A stretch of 64,000 nt of DNA from Hyaloscypha bicolor E (GCF_002865645.1 NW_020194631.1:496001-560000), one strand, 5' to 3'; numbered from the stretch's first letter, positions 1 through 11,102 are shown. The notes: generated from the letters alone by a model not told the origin. Program-made: numbers and translations.

Positions 1-137
1 AAGTAATAAAGCAACTTTGATGATTAGCAAGACGGGTACTCCTTGTACGATCAGACGGTACCTACAACCTGAGAAATATCAGCAAGTAGTGCCAACTGGA
101 CATCCAACTCTACTCACTTTGGTTGTCACGTAACAAC

Positions 138-536
138 TTAAACACAAGAGCAAAGCTTGCTCGCAGATTTTATGGGAAGAGTCGACTCCAAACCCATTAG
201 AAAGCACTGCAGTCCCTGCCACAAAGCAAATCGAGTCAACGTAGATGATGAGAACCACTGAATGCTGTGAGCCAGGGTCAAAGGCACTTTATAGACAGAC
301 TCACACCAGCAGACTAAAGGGAGTCTGGACCAGTCTCGTACATTTTGAACGCGTCGAGCTGCCTTTTGGTCAATTTCCCAAGAAGAAGCAAGATCAGATG
401 ATGATTCCTTACTGAGACACACTGATAGTGCACCCATGGAAGCCAAAGAGAGAACGATCGACGCTATGGTGCCCGCTTTCGTCTCTTTGAGAGGAACATC
501 GTGGAAATCCCGAGGGACGAAACCCATCATCTTCAT
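138..536 (-). CDS. Hypothetical protein, possible exon of a longer gene
   Basis: An open frame of 132 codons on the minus strand. It starts MKMMGFVPRDFHDVPLKE and has one hydrophobic stretch (about residues 25-40) that could be a membrane segment. The first 40 residues loosely recall the N-terminus of ERGIC/Erv41-Erv46 cargo receptors, where a short cytosolic segment precedes a first membrane helix. That is only a resemblance. The second half looks random, so the real gene probably splices out near residue 40 and may continue toward the window edge. I could not find a convincing acceptor. It could equally be a chance frame. Confidence 0.25.
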   Translation of the reverse strand: MKMMGFVPRDFHDVPLKETKAGTIASIVLSLASMGALSVCLSKESSSDLASSWEIDQKAARRVQNVRDWSRLPLVCWCESVYKVPLTLAHSIQWFSSSTLTRFALWQGLQCFLMGLESTLPIKSASKLCSCV

Positions 537-1612
537 CTGGCAATTATATAAAACGATAGCAGCATAAAGTTGTAGTGTAAGGGGAGTAGGATTAGACTCG
601 ATTATTAAGAGAGACTCGCTAACATACTCTGTTCAACTCGAGGGCGCCTCGACAGCTTTTATCGCTTCGCCTCGAGGGGGCGGCCAATTGCCACGAGGCA
701 CTCGCGTAATGCCCATCGGAGCCATGCCGTGTTCTCGCCAGGGCGGAAGACACCCCAGATCCTGCACTCAGGTCTGCGACTTGACGTCACCAGAAGAAAA
801 CAATATCATTGGGCTTGAAATACAGGAGGTCCAAGTGCATGCTTTTTCAGCGATTTTAGGGAGTCCTGACAATGGCTTTCAAGCCTGCCATCGCACAGCG
901 TTGAGAGGTGCTGCCAACGACAGCTTCTGTCTTGATTGGAGGAGCGGTGGACTAGTGAAGGGAAGGCGTGAATTGGGTGACACAGACCAGGAAACTTGCA
1001 GATCACAATTGTGAGACAAAGATGCTGTCTGCTCCCACATAATTTGACCGGAATATACAAGTCTGAAGTGCCGTTCAATACGCGACACGGCAGGATGCAA
1101 CGCAAAGAAACAAACAATTGAACACAGCACGAACCATTGGCCAACGACGCGTTGACAGAAAGGTCGGTAACAGCTTGTCACCTACGCTCCGGCGGGATAT
1201 GTTCTGAGCAAAATTCCACGAAGGGCATTGGCTTTGGGCTGAGTTCTCTGGCTGTTGGTCATTTTCCCCCCAACAGCCGCCATATCAGCCACATTGTAAC
1301 ACGAGATATTCTTTTTGGAATTGTGAGAGCTGACAGAGCTTATGAGAAACAACAATCTGATGTGCACGTATCATATGGCAATCGTGATGTGCGCTATGAT
1401 CTCCGAATGGGGCCGACACCCACATGCTCGCCGAGATTTGATCTGGACCCGGACCTCTCGTTGGCCGTGGCGCGAGACCGTCATGCCGGTATGTGCGGCA
1501 CACGGCTCGGGAGACTTATCACGTCGCTAAGCAACCAAAGGGTGTGCACCGATCGAGGGGCTGAGCCTGCGGGAAATGGGAAAGAGGAGGGAGGGCTGAA
1601 ATTGACGATGAG

Positions 1613-1760
1613 CTACAACGTATCTAGGGAAAATAATGTAGCGAGACAGGGGTGTTCCGCGCTGGCACGGACCAGAAAGCAAACAATACGAACTTTTAAT
1701 TGGCTTTTAGCCCTTGTCTGTGGCTCTCTCGCTACATTATTTTCCCTAGATACGTTGTAG
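1613..1760. mobile_element. 148-bp MITE with perfect 34-bp inverted repeats
   Basis: The 34 bases at 1613-1646 are repeated exactly, inverted, at 1727-1760, enclosing 80 bases of unrelated sequence. Ends read CTACAACGTATCTAGGG and its complement, so a TA dinucleotide sits next to each tip. This fits a Tc1/mariner-type element with a TA target duplication. There is no coding capacity, so it would be mobilised in trans. The perfect match of the arms implies recent insertion or selection on the hairpin. Confidence 0.75.
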
Positions 1761-2358
1761 CCACTCGGAGTGACGAGGGTGCGGATCAGATAGGCGTCGA
1801 GTGAAGAATTGCTTTTGGCGCCAATGCAGTGCGATACGGAGGTATATTTCCCCTTTGGGAGTAATCTGTCATGTCAGCTGTACACAACAAACTTCCCAGT
1901 GGATTGGGCCCGATCCTATGCTGTGTCTTGGACGGATGGTTTCCGGAGCCGGTGAGGTGGAGTTTCCACACGTGATCTTAAGGTGTAGGCCCGTGGTGGT
2001 CAAAAAGGGTCGCTCATTTCGTTGAACCCCGTCAAGTTTGAACATTCTCAATGTTCCTTCAGTTTACTGTACATTCAGGTTCTACCCACTGCGAATCTCC
2101 AGGGGATTCTCGAATATTCAAGTCCTAGAGATAAGGTCAAACATCCAACCTCACTTGGAAACTGAGTGACGTTTTTACCGTCCACCGCAAAAGGGGCAAT
2201 GCTTCTCAAGGATTGATAGAATCCAAGCAAGCTTTACATGCTCATACATCTGGGTATACGTACACGAACTCCATCTATTTCCCAAAAACAAGAGTAACTC
2301 GTCATCATCTCAACCCAGTTTTCTCCAATCCTTGACCCATTACCCGATATGTCTCCAC

Positions 2359-3411
2359 TTAAACCATATCAATAGATGGAACCATCTTCTTCATCCTCAT
2401 CGCCTGCTTCAAAGCTTTCTTTTCTTCAGCTGCCGCCTTCTTCGCCTCTTTCTTCGCCTCCCTCGCAGCCTTTTTCTCCTTTCTGGTTGGTCCTTTCGGG
2501 AACTCGCTTCCCTCTCCTTGTAGTACATTGCCAGGATGCACAATAATCATCAGCGCAATCGCAATGAACATTGGGAGGGCATCTAAACACATGAAGTATG
2601 CTTCGCTGTAAGGGATCGGATTCTTCGCAGGATCGAGACCGGATGAGAATTCGATAAGACGGAAAATAATTCGGGTGGTGATGAGTGCGAGGGAGGCGTA
2701 GAGAACGTAGTGGAGCATTCTCCAGTTGCGTGGCTTTCCGTCGAGAATCTGGCGCGATCTTTCTTGCTGGTTCATGATCAGGTGGAACTTGATGGCGATC
2801 GAAAGGAAGATGAGGATGCAGAATTGTTGAAGGCCGATGCCGCCCATGTAGAGATGAATGCCCAACATTTGCGTTGATTCGGAATTGCTAGGCTGGATCA
2901 ACACACCCCCTCCCGCCTGCGTGAGGAACGACAAAATGTCGAGCCAAACGAATATTTTGGCGATCTTGATCGCCTTGATCTTCCAGATCTTTTGCTCGGG
3001 GACGAAGAAATACACCATTCTGCCCAGAAGCATATAATCGAAAGCGTTGATCCACATCGGTGCTAAGAGCAACAGTATCTGGGAGACAGTTGCGAAGGCA
3101 GCATTTTGTTGATTTTTGCTGCCAAGCGTGCGGAGGATGAAACTTGCGAATTCCCACGAAGTTCCCATAATGAGAGTCCAACATAATCGAAGCTTCTTAT
3201 GGGTGAATGCTTGGTATATATGAAGAATGGTTGTGATTCCAAAGAGAATGGCGAATGTAAGGGCTGCCGCAAATGAGGGATAATACATGTAATTGGCATT
3301 ACAGGCCCACTCAGGGACGTAGCCATTCTTGTCTGGTGTTACTGTGATGCATGATGCGGTCGCTGTGGGGGAGGAAGTAACTGTGCTGGTGCTGAGGATT
3401 GTGGAAGACAT
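2359..3411 (-). CDS. RTA1-like seven-helix membrane protein
   Basis: An intronless frame of 350 residues. After a Ser/Thr-rich extracellular N-terminus (residues 1-35) there are seven hydrophobic segments between about residues 45 and 300. This is the layout of the fungal RTA1/RTM1/RSB1 family, proposed lipid-translocating or stress-resistance proteins of the plasma membrane. Family-type features include the polar segments around GTSWEFASFILRTLG and the conserved FRLIEFSSG near helix 6. The C-terminal tail (about 310-350) is very rich in Lys, Ala and Glu, predicted helical and cytosolic. The substrate cannot be read from sequence. A second, intron-containing family member lies at 22122-23452. 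Confidence 0.85.
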   Translation of the reverse strand: MSSTILSTSTVTSSPTATASCITVTPDKNGYVPEWACNANYMYYPSFAAALTFAILFGITTILHIYQAFTHKKLRLCWTLIMGTSWEFASFILRTLGSKNQQNAAFATVSQILLLLAPMWINAFDYMLLGRMVYFFVPEQKIWKIKAIKIAKIFVWLDILSFLTQAGGGVLIQPSNSESTQMLGIHLYMGGIGLQQFCILIFLSIAIKFHLIMNQQERSRQILDGKPRNWRMLHYVLYASLALITTRIIFRLIEFSSGLDPAKNPIPYSEAYFMCLDALPMFIAIALMIIVHPGNVLQGEGSEFPKGPTRKEKKAAREAKKEAKKAAAEEKKALKQAMRMKKMVPSIDMV

Positions 3412-4052
3412 AATGCTGCAGATTGAGTTTTCTGATAGCTGGCATCAAGTGAAATCATGAGGGTAACAAAACATAGAATTGAGGTTATCTTATACACAAT
3501 GAGATGAGGGACGATTGCATTCTTAATGCTTAAAATAAAACACAATGACGACGCTATGATTCAGGAGAAAGATCAAAGAGGTCATTCCGACCTTGAACTG
3601 TGAGCGTCAGCCTCCACGCCAGCACTGCTGCCGCGCACTGAAGTTGAAGTGTACGAGCGAATGAATGAAATCCAATGATAACAGCTACCAATCGATGACT
3701 AACAAGCGATTGAGCAAATGGATTTCTATGATAGGTGCCAAGAAGTAGAGCCTCCCCTCAATCGTCAGAAGGAGTGAAGACTCTAGCATTAAATGTAAGC
3801 CGGAAGGATGACGACCTCGTTGCCTGGTACGAACACACCAATCAGCAAAATGCATGAGAAAATCAATGGCTGTGCGAACGCTGAACTCATCCCAGGAATT
3901 CTTCAGAACTCCGACGCAGAAACACGAACTCCGCAAAAGTCAAGAGATCTAAACGTCGGTCCGTCGCAGTCTCCTCATAACACACGAGGAATAGATTGGG
4001 GCTTGGATGAGTTTGGGTTGATCATGATGACCCAAAGATGCAGCGTCCGAAG
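3412..4052. other. Intergenic stretch, nothing recognised
   Basis: Contains the upstream region of the minus-strand RTA1-like gene and then non-coding DNA leading into the repeat complex. The open frames here (for example 3808-4164) show no family motif and the longest runs into an inverted-repeat element. Confidence 0.5.
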
Positions 4053-4326
4053 TACGAAGGCCGACGGCATTAAAAATCGTCCATATTCGCTAGTGCAAGG
4101 AACACCAAAATGTCTTAGTTTTGAAAATTGTGCGTCACAACGCCACCACATCCGTATGCTTTAGTTCAAGCTTGATAGGATAGAAAAGAAGCTCAAATAT
4201 CCTTCATTTGTATTTTGGTGACTTTAAAATTATAGGGACGTTTTTCGCGAATTTTTGAATGGGGGAATGATTTTCAAGGCTCTCGCTTAGCAATTTAGAC
4301 GATTTTTAATGCCGTCGGCCTTCGTA
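4053..4326. mobile_element. MITE copy A, mariner-like, 274 bp
   Basis: Both ends carry a perfect 29-bp inverted repeat starting TACGAAGGCCGACGGC, with TA at each tip as expected for a Tc1/mariner target duplication. The interior is AT-rich and non-coding. Read in reverse complement it aligns with copy B at 5064-5339: both share the AGAGCCTTGAAA and TTCAAAAATTCGCGA blocks just inside the terminal repeat. So the two are diverged members of one family inserted in opposite orientation. Confidence 0.75.
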
Positions 4327-4354
4327 GAATTTGATTCAGGGGTCCGGTCACTAG

Positions 4355-4869
4355 GGGAAAATGTAAAACGACCCCCCACCCCCCCCCTCCGGGGGGGGTG
4401 TCGATTGGGGGCCGGACAAACCTAAAGTAGAGAGGAACACCAAAAAATCTAGTTTTCCTTTAAGTTTAATTTACTATATAAAGAATTATTATTATTTTTT
4501 TATTTTTTTATATTATAGAAAGCCAGATCATAAGCTAATAAGATACGAAGTCTTTATTATATAATAAATAGTAGATTTAAGAAAATTTAAAGAAGGTAAG
4601 GAAAGTCGGAATTTTTAAGGCACTATGAGAGCCTGAAAATTTAGCGATCAAGCGCCTGGAACTAATTTACCTCGTGCGCAATTATCGCCTCGCCCGTTCC
4701 ACGCCCCAAATTAGAGCTCTTATATATAAACTTCCTTATACCTATATTAGAAATTCTGATTCGAGAGAAGGACTTAAGTAAGTACAAGCAACTAATTAAG
4801 TATTATTAAAACTCTAAAATCCATTGATTTGTCTAATCGACACCGGGGGGTGTCGTTTTACATTTTCCC
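4355..4869. mobile_element. 515-bp non-autonomous hAT-like element
   Basis: The left end starts GGGAAAATGTAAAACGAC and the right end is its reverse complement. The inverted similarity extends through a C/G-rich block and GGTGTCGATT for roughly 45 bases. Immediate flanks are GTCACTAG on the left and ATCACTAG on the right, an 8-bp target duplication with one mismatch, which is the hAT length. The interior is AT-rich (long A/T runs at 4450-4580) with no open frame of note. Confidence 0.65.
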
Positions 4870-5063
4870 ATCACTAGGAGGGAGATCGGCCACTACCAGA
4901 CTACCGAGAAGCCGAGAGTATCGCTTCCCAGCCGAAGTAAGAACGAAACGTTAAGCAACATGAAGCAATACATAGTGATTCTAAGCAGACGTTGCGATGG
5001 TGACTGATGCTGACTGATTTGATGTATTACATAAAACCTGATGGTTACGGAAAGCCAAAGCTG

Positions 5064-5339
5064 TACGAAGGCCGACGGTTTTGAAATCCGGACATCTTCG
5101 CTTAGTGAGAGCCTTGAAAGTTGTTCCCTTGCGTTCAAAAATTCGCGATAAAACTCCCTTAAACTCGAGAATCACGAAACCATAAGAAAGAACACCCTGG
5201 ATTCTTCTCTATTACATAAAGTTTAAATTAAAGTATTTGGAGTTGGTGGTGTCGCGATGCGCAATTTTTAAAATATAGAGATTTTGGTGTTCCTTCACTT
5301 AGCGAAGGTGTCCGGATTTCAAAACCGTCGGCCTCCGTA
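5064..5339. mobile_element. MITE copy B, mariner-like, 276 bp, nested in element C
   Basis: Ends are TACGAAGGCCGACGGTTTTG and the inverse of TACGGAGGCCGACGGTTTTG, with an inverted repeat of about 45 bp and a few mismatches. TA is present at both tips. Its interior aligns with MITE copy A in reverse orientation. It sits inside the left arm of element C: removing it (leaving one TA) restores continuity with C's right arm, so B inserted after C. Confidence 0.75.
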
Positions 5340-5489
5340 AGGATCAAAAGACCAAGCGAGGAACGCAGGTTTAGCGTTTGACGATTGACGATTGACGATT
5401 ACTGTTCAACCCACCAAAATTTGCCCGCACCTACACTCCGCCCCTCCCCCTCCCTAAGCCACTACTACTACCTAAAATATTAACTCTCT

Positions 5490-5522
5490 TTAACTCTTCT
5501 CTCTCTCTCTCTCTCTCTCTAT
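5490..5522. repeat. CT microsatellite
   Basis: A pyrimidine run of CT dinucleotides followed by TATATAAG. It lies in the centre of foldback element C and is partly mirrored by GAGAGAGAA around 5831-5839 in the opposite arm. Confidence 0.8.
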
Positions 5523-6012
5523 ATAAGTATAGGGGTAAAAAAAAAGGGGGGGGGAGGGGCGGAGGCAGGGCGAGGGGACCCTACTAAAAACCTATATCGC
5601 ACCCTACGAAAAAGTCAAGTACTAAATTTTTAGTACCTATAGCCTATAATTTAGTGACTACGGCCCTATAATTTAGCGACAAGTAGCCTATAATTGTAGG
5701 GCTTCCTTTTCCTCGCAACTCACAAGTCTCGAAGTTCACTTCTCACTTCTCGTTTTTTACATTTCACTTTTACTCGCTCCATCCTCTCTCTCCCCTACCC
5801 TATAATTATATATAGAGATAAGAATTAAAGAGAGAGAATAAATATTTTAAGTAGTAGTAGAGGCTTAGGGAGGGGTGGGGGGAAGCAGCGAGTGTAGGTG
5901 GGGGGCAAATTTTGGTGGGGTGAACAGTGATCGTCAATTGTCAAACGCTAAATCTGCGTTCCTCGCTTGGTCTTTTGATCCTTACTCCGTACGGCTTTCC
6001 GTAATTTATGTA

Positions 6013-7365
6013 AAACCCCTAGACTGCTGGCAGTCGGCATAACTCGTAAAGCATTTAGAGTTCTTACGGAGTACTAGGAGTAGGTTCAGGATTCCGCGGA
6101 CCCTAATTTTAGCGCCAAATGTACCTGAATGCCTTGCAGGTCGGGGGACTGGCTGTGCAAGAATCCTTCCATGGATAGTATTTTGGGATCCTGGGGCAAA
6201 GTAAATGTCAAGCCTTCTCCTCTGGAGATTTCTCTCGGCATCTGGCCTCACCGGTTTCGTCTTTTGTATTCTTAGGAGTCCAGCCAAACGTCGACATTGG
6301 GGGCCATGTTTCATGTGGTTCCCCAGTCTCAGTTCCTAAGTGGCGTCGGGACGCGACGATCGTTTTGCATTCAAGCTTTCTGCGAACAAATCGTACTTGA
6401 AGCTTGTTTCAATACTCGGTCCAGCCCGGAGTAAGGATCCAATTGGCTTCGACTTGTTCAAAATCAATGCTTTCGCCAAGGCTCGACACTCGAGATGGCA
6501 TGGCTTGGCTAGAGAGCTTGTTATCAATCGTTTGGTGTTCGCGAATCTGTGTTGTCCCGAGGCTTGCGCACTGAGGAAAACAGTGAGGCGTTCGGTTTCA
6601 AAGGACAGAACACAGCGGTTATTCTTGGAAACCCAGTCCATTGGTAAAGTGAAAGGCCGGCTGGGTATCGTGAGCCACTGGTGAAAGCTGGATTTTACTA
6701 ATTCAGCGAGCAATGCGCCTCTTTCACCCGGTGCCACCTACCGGGCACATCGCTTCCTCCACTGCAAGTTTAGAACACTTCTCCTTTGAAGGAACCTGGA
6801 ATAGGCCACTCTCCTCCCCGGAATTTTAGAGTTTTGTAAATCTCCGATTTAGATCGTCGCAGACTCGCATCATGGCCGAGAGCCGTTGAGTTCGGAGAAT
6901 TGGAGTGTCGCCGGGACGGGTCCATTTGCTGGGAGAAGGCGAGAATAACATACTGAGGTGGCGACATGCCCCCGTCGAGCACTTTAAACCTCTTTCATTC
7001 TTTCTTTCAATCCCGTCTTTCAATCCCGTCTTGCGAAGTGCCGCACTCCAGGCTGCAGCAAACAGCCCCCGGAGAACGTCAGCATGCGGTGACACCCAAC
7101 GTAGCCAACGGCCTCGGCGCAGTGGCCTCGCCGTAGTTCTAATAAAATAGTTCTAATAAAACACAATAATAATGCCGGCTGTTTGGAGGAGCCAGCATGG
7201 GACTTCGTATATCTGACAGGCCGTGCTTCATGGCATCCCCTGTCGCTCCTTTGCTTGCCCCTGCGAGCGGAACGGTCATTGCAGAGCCCCCTGGAGCCGC
7301 ACAGCCATCGACCGACCTGTTTACTCCGTAGGAAGGGTAAGTTAGGCACACACAGGTACAGTATG
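6013..7365. other. Intergenic stretch, no gene supported
   Basis: Frames of 100-133 codons occur on both strands (6006-6314 minus, 6336-6737 minus, 6340-6684 plus). They overlap one another, have no recognisable domain, and lie between repeat elements. They may be remnants of transposon DNA but I see no transposase motif. A sequence of type TTTCAATCCCGTC is repeated in tandem at about 7006-7030. Confidence 0.5.
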
Positions 7366-7571
7366 TACGGAGGTACAGCCCATAAGTATAGTAATAGCAC
7401 TAGCAAGGGAACCCTTAGGCGGGTGAAAGACTTGACTTGATCGGGTATTGAATCCCTCGTTTGGCTTGTTTTGTTTACTCATTTTGGCAAAGCGACATTC
7501 AAAAATGTACGTGCGCAAGAAACCCCTGCTAGTGCTATTACTATTTATGGGCTGTACGGTGTACCTCCGTA
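7366..7571. mobile_element. 206-bp MITE with TA-flanked inverted repeats
   Basis: The left end TACGGAGGTACAGCCCATAA at 7366 is matched inverted at the right end, followed by the shared block TAGTAATAGCACTAGCA. The arms are about 45 bp, interrupted by a 7-base insertion in the right arm (CCGTACA). TA at both tips suggests a mariner-type insertion. Non-coding interior. Confidence 0.65.
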
Positions 7572-8616
7572 CGGATCCTGTTTTTGCTGCCCCAACCACT
7601 GATCTGCCCCTGCCTGCCCTCCCGTCCCGATCCCCAGATCTGACATGCTTGGCGGAAAAGCTTGGCAGCGCCCCCTTGGCCTCCCTGGCTCCCTCGCCTA
7701 AAAAGAATTGGCCAACGTCCGCTTCAACTCTTGCAGAAACTCAATTGGTCAATTGAGAGAGACCCAGCCAGCACGCAGCACAGCACGCCAGCTGCTGAAG
7801 AACAATGGGAAGCTTCGAACGCTCGCCGCCGCTCCATCATTGTCCCACGACATGACTGACACTTGGCTGGAAATGTTGGTGACACCTGTGCCTCTCGCCC
7901 GCCGTCCACCAGCCACACGCTTCACAGGATTCTGCGTGTCCCTCGATGCCAGTGCCTCACTGCCTCACTGCCCCACTACCTCCACCTGTCAGGCACTTCT
8001 ATTCCGAGAACTACCACTGCAGTTCGAGCCATGTTTTCGGGACTTCTCCTTCCCTCGGGGCATTGAGGTATGTAGAGGGGCAGACGGCTTCAGAGTGGCA
8101 CAGAAAGAGCGCCCTCTTCGCTTGATCAGGCATCTCCCGTTCCCGTGCCTCTTCCCTCGCGTGCTTGTATTGTCTCGGTAACAATAGGCCCAACAGCGCG
8201 TGTAATAATGCAATTTAGCAACACTTTGGGACTTTACCCACCCTCAGCCCTGCACGCGGAGAGATGGGTTTGGAGGAAGAGCACAGTGCTCTGGTGCAGG
8301 GGCCGAGTTCCATCCCTTCCAGGCTAGTGGCTCATTCCCTTCTTGCCTCGGGTGCTTTCTCAAAAGCGTGGGAACACACTCGGACACTCGCAGCGTAAAA
8401 CCCTCCTTCACTTCCACGCTGACCGCGGATCCGTTGACGTCAAGCACGATCGGAGTTCATCTTCAATTCACTATTCGCCCTTCTATATAACCTTCGTGGA
8501 ACCCCTCCCGTCGCCCCTTCCATGCCACCGACGCCAACTAGCCTGTTGTCCTGACTTCGCACTCCACTCCACGCCTTCGCCTCACCACGTGTTGTCCACC
8601 GGGGCATCAGTTCACC
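7572..8616. other. Upstream region of the TLC-like gene
   Basis: A pyrimidine-rich, fungal promoter-like region before the gene at 8617. Open frames here, such as 7708-8181 and 8343-8996, have no recognisable content; the latter overlaps the true exon in another frame. No further element identified. Confidence 0.4.
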
Positions 8617-9898
8617 ATGGAAGACTTCCTCATGTCTCGAGACATCAACGAGACACTAATATCGGGTACAACGAAAGGACCACATGTTACCAAAGTACCT
8701 TTAGAGCCCATTTCCAGACTGGTACCCTTCAGTGCCTTGATCATTTGTATCATCTTCGTCAACTACTTTTTGATCCGGTACTACGTCCTCGAAGGCTTCT
8801 TGCTCAAGAAAGTCTATGGCAACTTATACACACAGATGAACGAGACAGCAAGGAGAGGGTTCGTCAATCATCATATCGCTGGGGCGACGAAGCTGTTGAT
8901 CCTGGTTCTGGCGGCATATCCCTTCATCGATGTGGCTTTTGGGACAGCTACCTTCAAGTCCTCATTTGCCGGTTCGAAACATGTCACCCAGGGTGATATC
9001 TTGGTTGTTGTGACTCAAATGTAAGTACAATTTCCGGAATTCTACTTTCAATCATTGTTTTCCACAGTGGTTCACCCCGGAGGCGACAATTATAGAAGAA
9101 TCTATCTTTAGGGTTCTCCGCTGTGCGCGGACAAGAGGGCAAGAGGGGAAGAGTATCAAGTACTAGGCCACCTGCTGATTCGTTTCCCGACAGGCTCATT
9201 GCGATGTATGTCTTCGAATTATTCTACCGACCAAAAATATCTCCAGTCAGTGTTGCGCATCACATTGGGACAATCATGATCGGCCAGACTGCAATTGCAA
9301 TAAGTTTAAATCTCGTGAGAGAAAAGGACGCTACCATTGAATTCATTCTCTGCACGGTGTGGGGTAAGTTTTAGTCAAAATCCTTGCTTCTTGCTTTGTC
9401 AATTGCTGACAGAGTTCGTCTGCAGGTGCATTCGACATAATCTCCGAATTTCTTCCTCACATAGCTATCATCCTATACCGGGTATACCCAACTTCGCACA
9501 GGTTTCTCTACAAGGTATTCCGTTTAGCGTGCATTACAACTATTGTTGGGACGCTGGCCGAAACGATCCTCACCATGTATCTCTTCGGCAGTCTCTGGAC
9601 CCGCTGGACAATTGCTTTCAAGGTCACAACACCTATGCTCCACGTCCTCTTCTCTTCAGCTCAGTTGTGGGGAAGTTACAATTTATACCGGATGTACAAG
9701 AGGCAAGAACGCCTGTTAGCGGAATTGGAAGGGGATGTGGACGATACAGAAGCCGGATCCAAGGCAGAGGATACTAAGGACCGAGAGATTGTTAAGCCGA
9801 ATGAAGAGGCACACCAATCGTCAGATGCCATGTCTCATTACGGCTCAGACATTGAGCTGCCGGATCAGGATTGCCTGAGAGGGTCGAAAAAGCCTTGA
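8617..9898 (+). CDS. TLC-like multi-pass membrane protein
   Basis: Three exons join in frame: 8617-9020, 9194-9363 and 9426-9898, giving 348 residues. Donors are GTAAGT in both introns and acceptors ACAG and GCAG. The protein has about six to seven hydrophobic segments. The central SVAHHIGTI (paired His in a helix context) and general spacing resemble TLC-domain (TRAM/LAG1/CLN8) proteins of the ER, some of which bind or make sphingolipids. I do not see a strict ceramide-synthase Lag1p motif, so enzymatic function is not claimed. The last 70 residues are acidic and polar, a likely cytosolic tail. The start is chosen because its ATG context (CACCATGG) is strong and no upstream in-frame ATG fits. 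Confidence 0.65.
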
Positions 9899-10867
9899 CG
9901 CTAAATCATGTTTTGTTCGAGTTTCCATCTTTGTAGCGTTATTTTGGCAGGAGTTCCTAGAGATGCATTATCAGACGGCGTACTTTGATCTATGAACAGC
10001 AGTGATACATGGAACGGAGTTTTATGATGGCCAACCGTTTTTCTCCTTCTTCCCTTGCACATGTCTGTCTTACCTATATATCTCCATTTATTAGGCGTCG
10101 AAAAATAGGCAATGTATATCCAGTTCCTTTGGGACCTTCACGATCCAATCACTACTGCAACGGCCAGTCCGAAGCTAGTTACTTCAATTTCTATCTTCCT
10201 TTGCCTTTCCCGTTCTTCTTTTCTCATCTACTCCACACACGTGTCCTTCTCCATCTCGCCTTCACCGACCCGAGAAAATCAATCTTTCCTCCAATCGGCC
10301 CATCCCCTCTTCAATTGCATCATCGAGTTATCCCAGAGAGGCGCAAGTTTCGCAATCCGAATGTGGAATGTCACAAACAGAAACAGAAACAGAACCTCTC
10401 GCCGCTGTGCTCCACTAATTCAAGCGGCAAATGGTCCCGGTGGGTCAGCTTCGGTTCCTGATGCGGAAGGACATTGCATTGGGGCTCTTGCATCTCAGCT
10501 GGAATTGTCTGGCCGGACCCTAAAATCTTAGCTAATGAATCCTTTTCGGATGATTACTCCGGCTGGGGATTGAAGGAGTTTACGAATTTATCTGGATGAA
10601 GATTTTACAAGACATAAGACGGAATCTCGTTACAGCGGGTAGAACCGTTTTCCGCTTCTCGATTTTTGATTTCTGGTTTCTGGGTTTGCTTTTGTTCTCA
10701 CGTGGGACGGCCTCGGAAACGGGCAGACCGTGGATGCTTATGTCTCAGATGGAGCCGTTACTTATCTTACACGTACTTTCTCCGAGATCTTATCTTCCTC
10801 GTATTCTTCTTTTGTTACGTTTTGTTTTACGTTTTTGGTGTGAGGGCAGGGACATTGAGAGGAGTTT
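9899..10867. other. Intergenic stretch, nothing recognised
   Basis: 3' region of the TLC-like gene followed by non-coding DNA. Open frames at 10009-10461 and 10112-10531 lack any family motif. A segment at about 10770-10865 is a diverged direct duplicate of about 11145-11235, sharing the TTTTTGGTG and GAGGGCAGGGA blocks. Confidence 0.4.
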
Positions 10868-11102
10868 CCATGCCATGGCACGCACCTCAGGTTAGTCGTG
10901 ATGCCGATTACTTTCTTTAACAGCCAGCACATTTAGGTTCCCTTAAAACACAACATCAATTAATGCGCAGTCTATAGGATTACCCTCGATAAAACTATAA
11001 AAACTTGACTGTCACTGCTACATAAGTTAATATAAAAGCCATTGATTTTCGGCCCGGATTTCGGTGTATCACGACTAACCGGAGGCGCGTGAATGGCATG
11101 AT
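10868..11102. repeat. Imperfect inverted repeat of about 34 bp flanking 165 bp
   Basis: The arm at 10868-10902, ending GGTTAGTCGTGAT, is paired with the inverse at 11068-11102, starting ATCACGACTAACC. Arms match at most positions, including CATGCCAT at their outer ends. The interior is AT-rich and non-coding. It may be a degenerate MITE; no clear target duplication is visible. Confidence 0.45.

Larger units (their letters stand above)
5027..6012. mobile_element. Foldback element C with long inverted arms, interrupted by MITE B
   Basis: The segment 5340-5500 is matched, inverted, by about 5830-5990. Shared blocks include AAAAGACCAAGCGAGGAACG, the tract ACGATTACTGTTCA and its diverged inverse, CCACCAAAATTTGCCC, and TAGTAGTAG. 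Outside MITE B the arms continue: TTACGGAAAGCC at 5045-5056 pairs with GGCTTTCCGTAA at 5993-6004. The arms are thus about 190 bp with B excised. The centre holds a CT microsatellite (about 5493-5520), homopolymers and repeated short motifs. No coding potential. Exact ends are uncertain by several bases. Confidence 0.6.

Noticed and set aside
1137..1760. 207-codon plus-strand frame
   Set aside because: Its last third is the MITE at 1613-1760 and no conserved content lies upstream.
6336..6737. 133-codon minus-strand frame in the repeat-rich region
   Set aside because: Mirrored by a 114-codon frame on the other strand; no transposase or other motif recognised.
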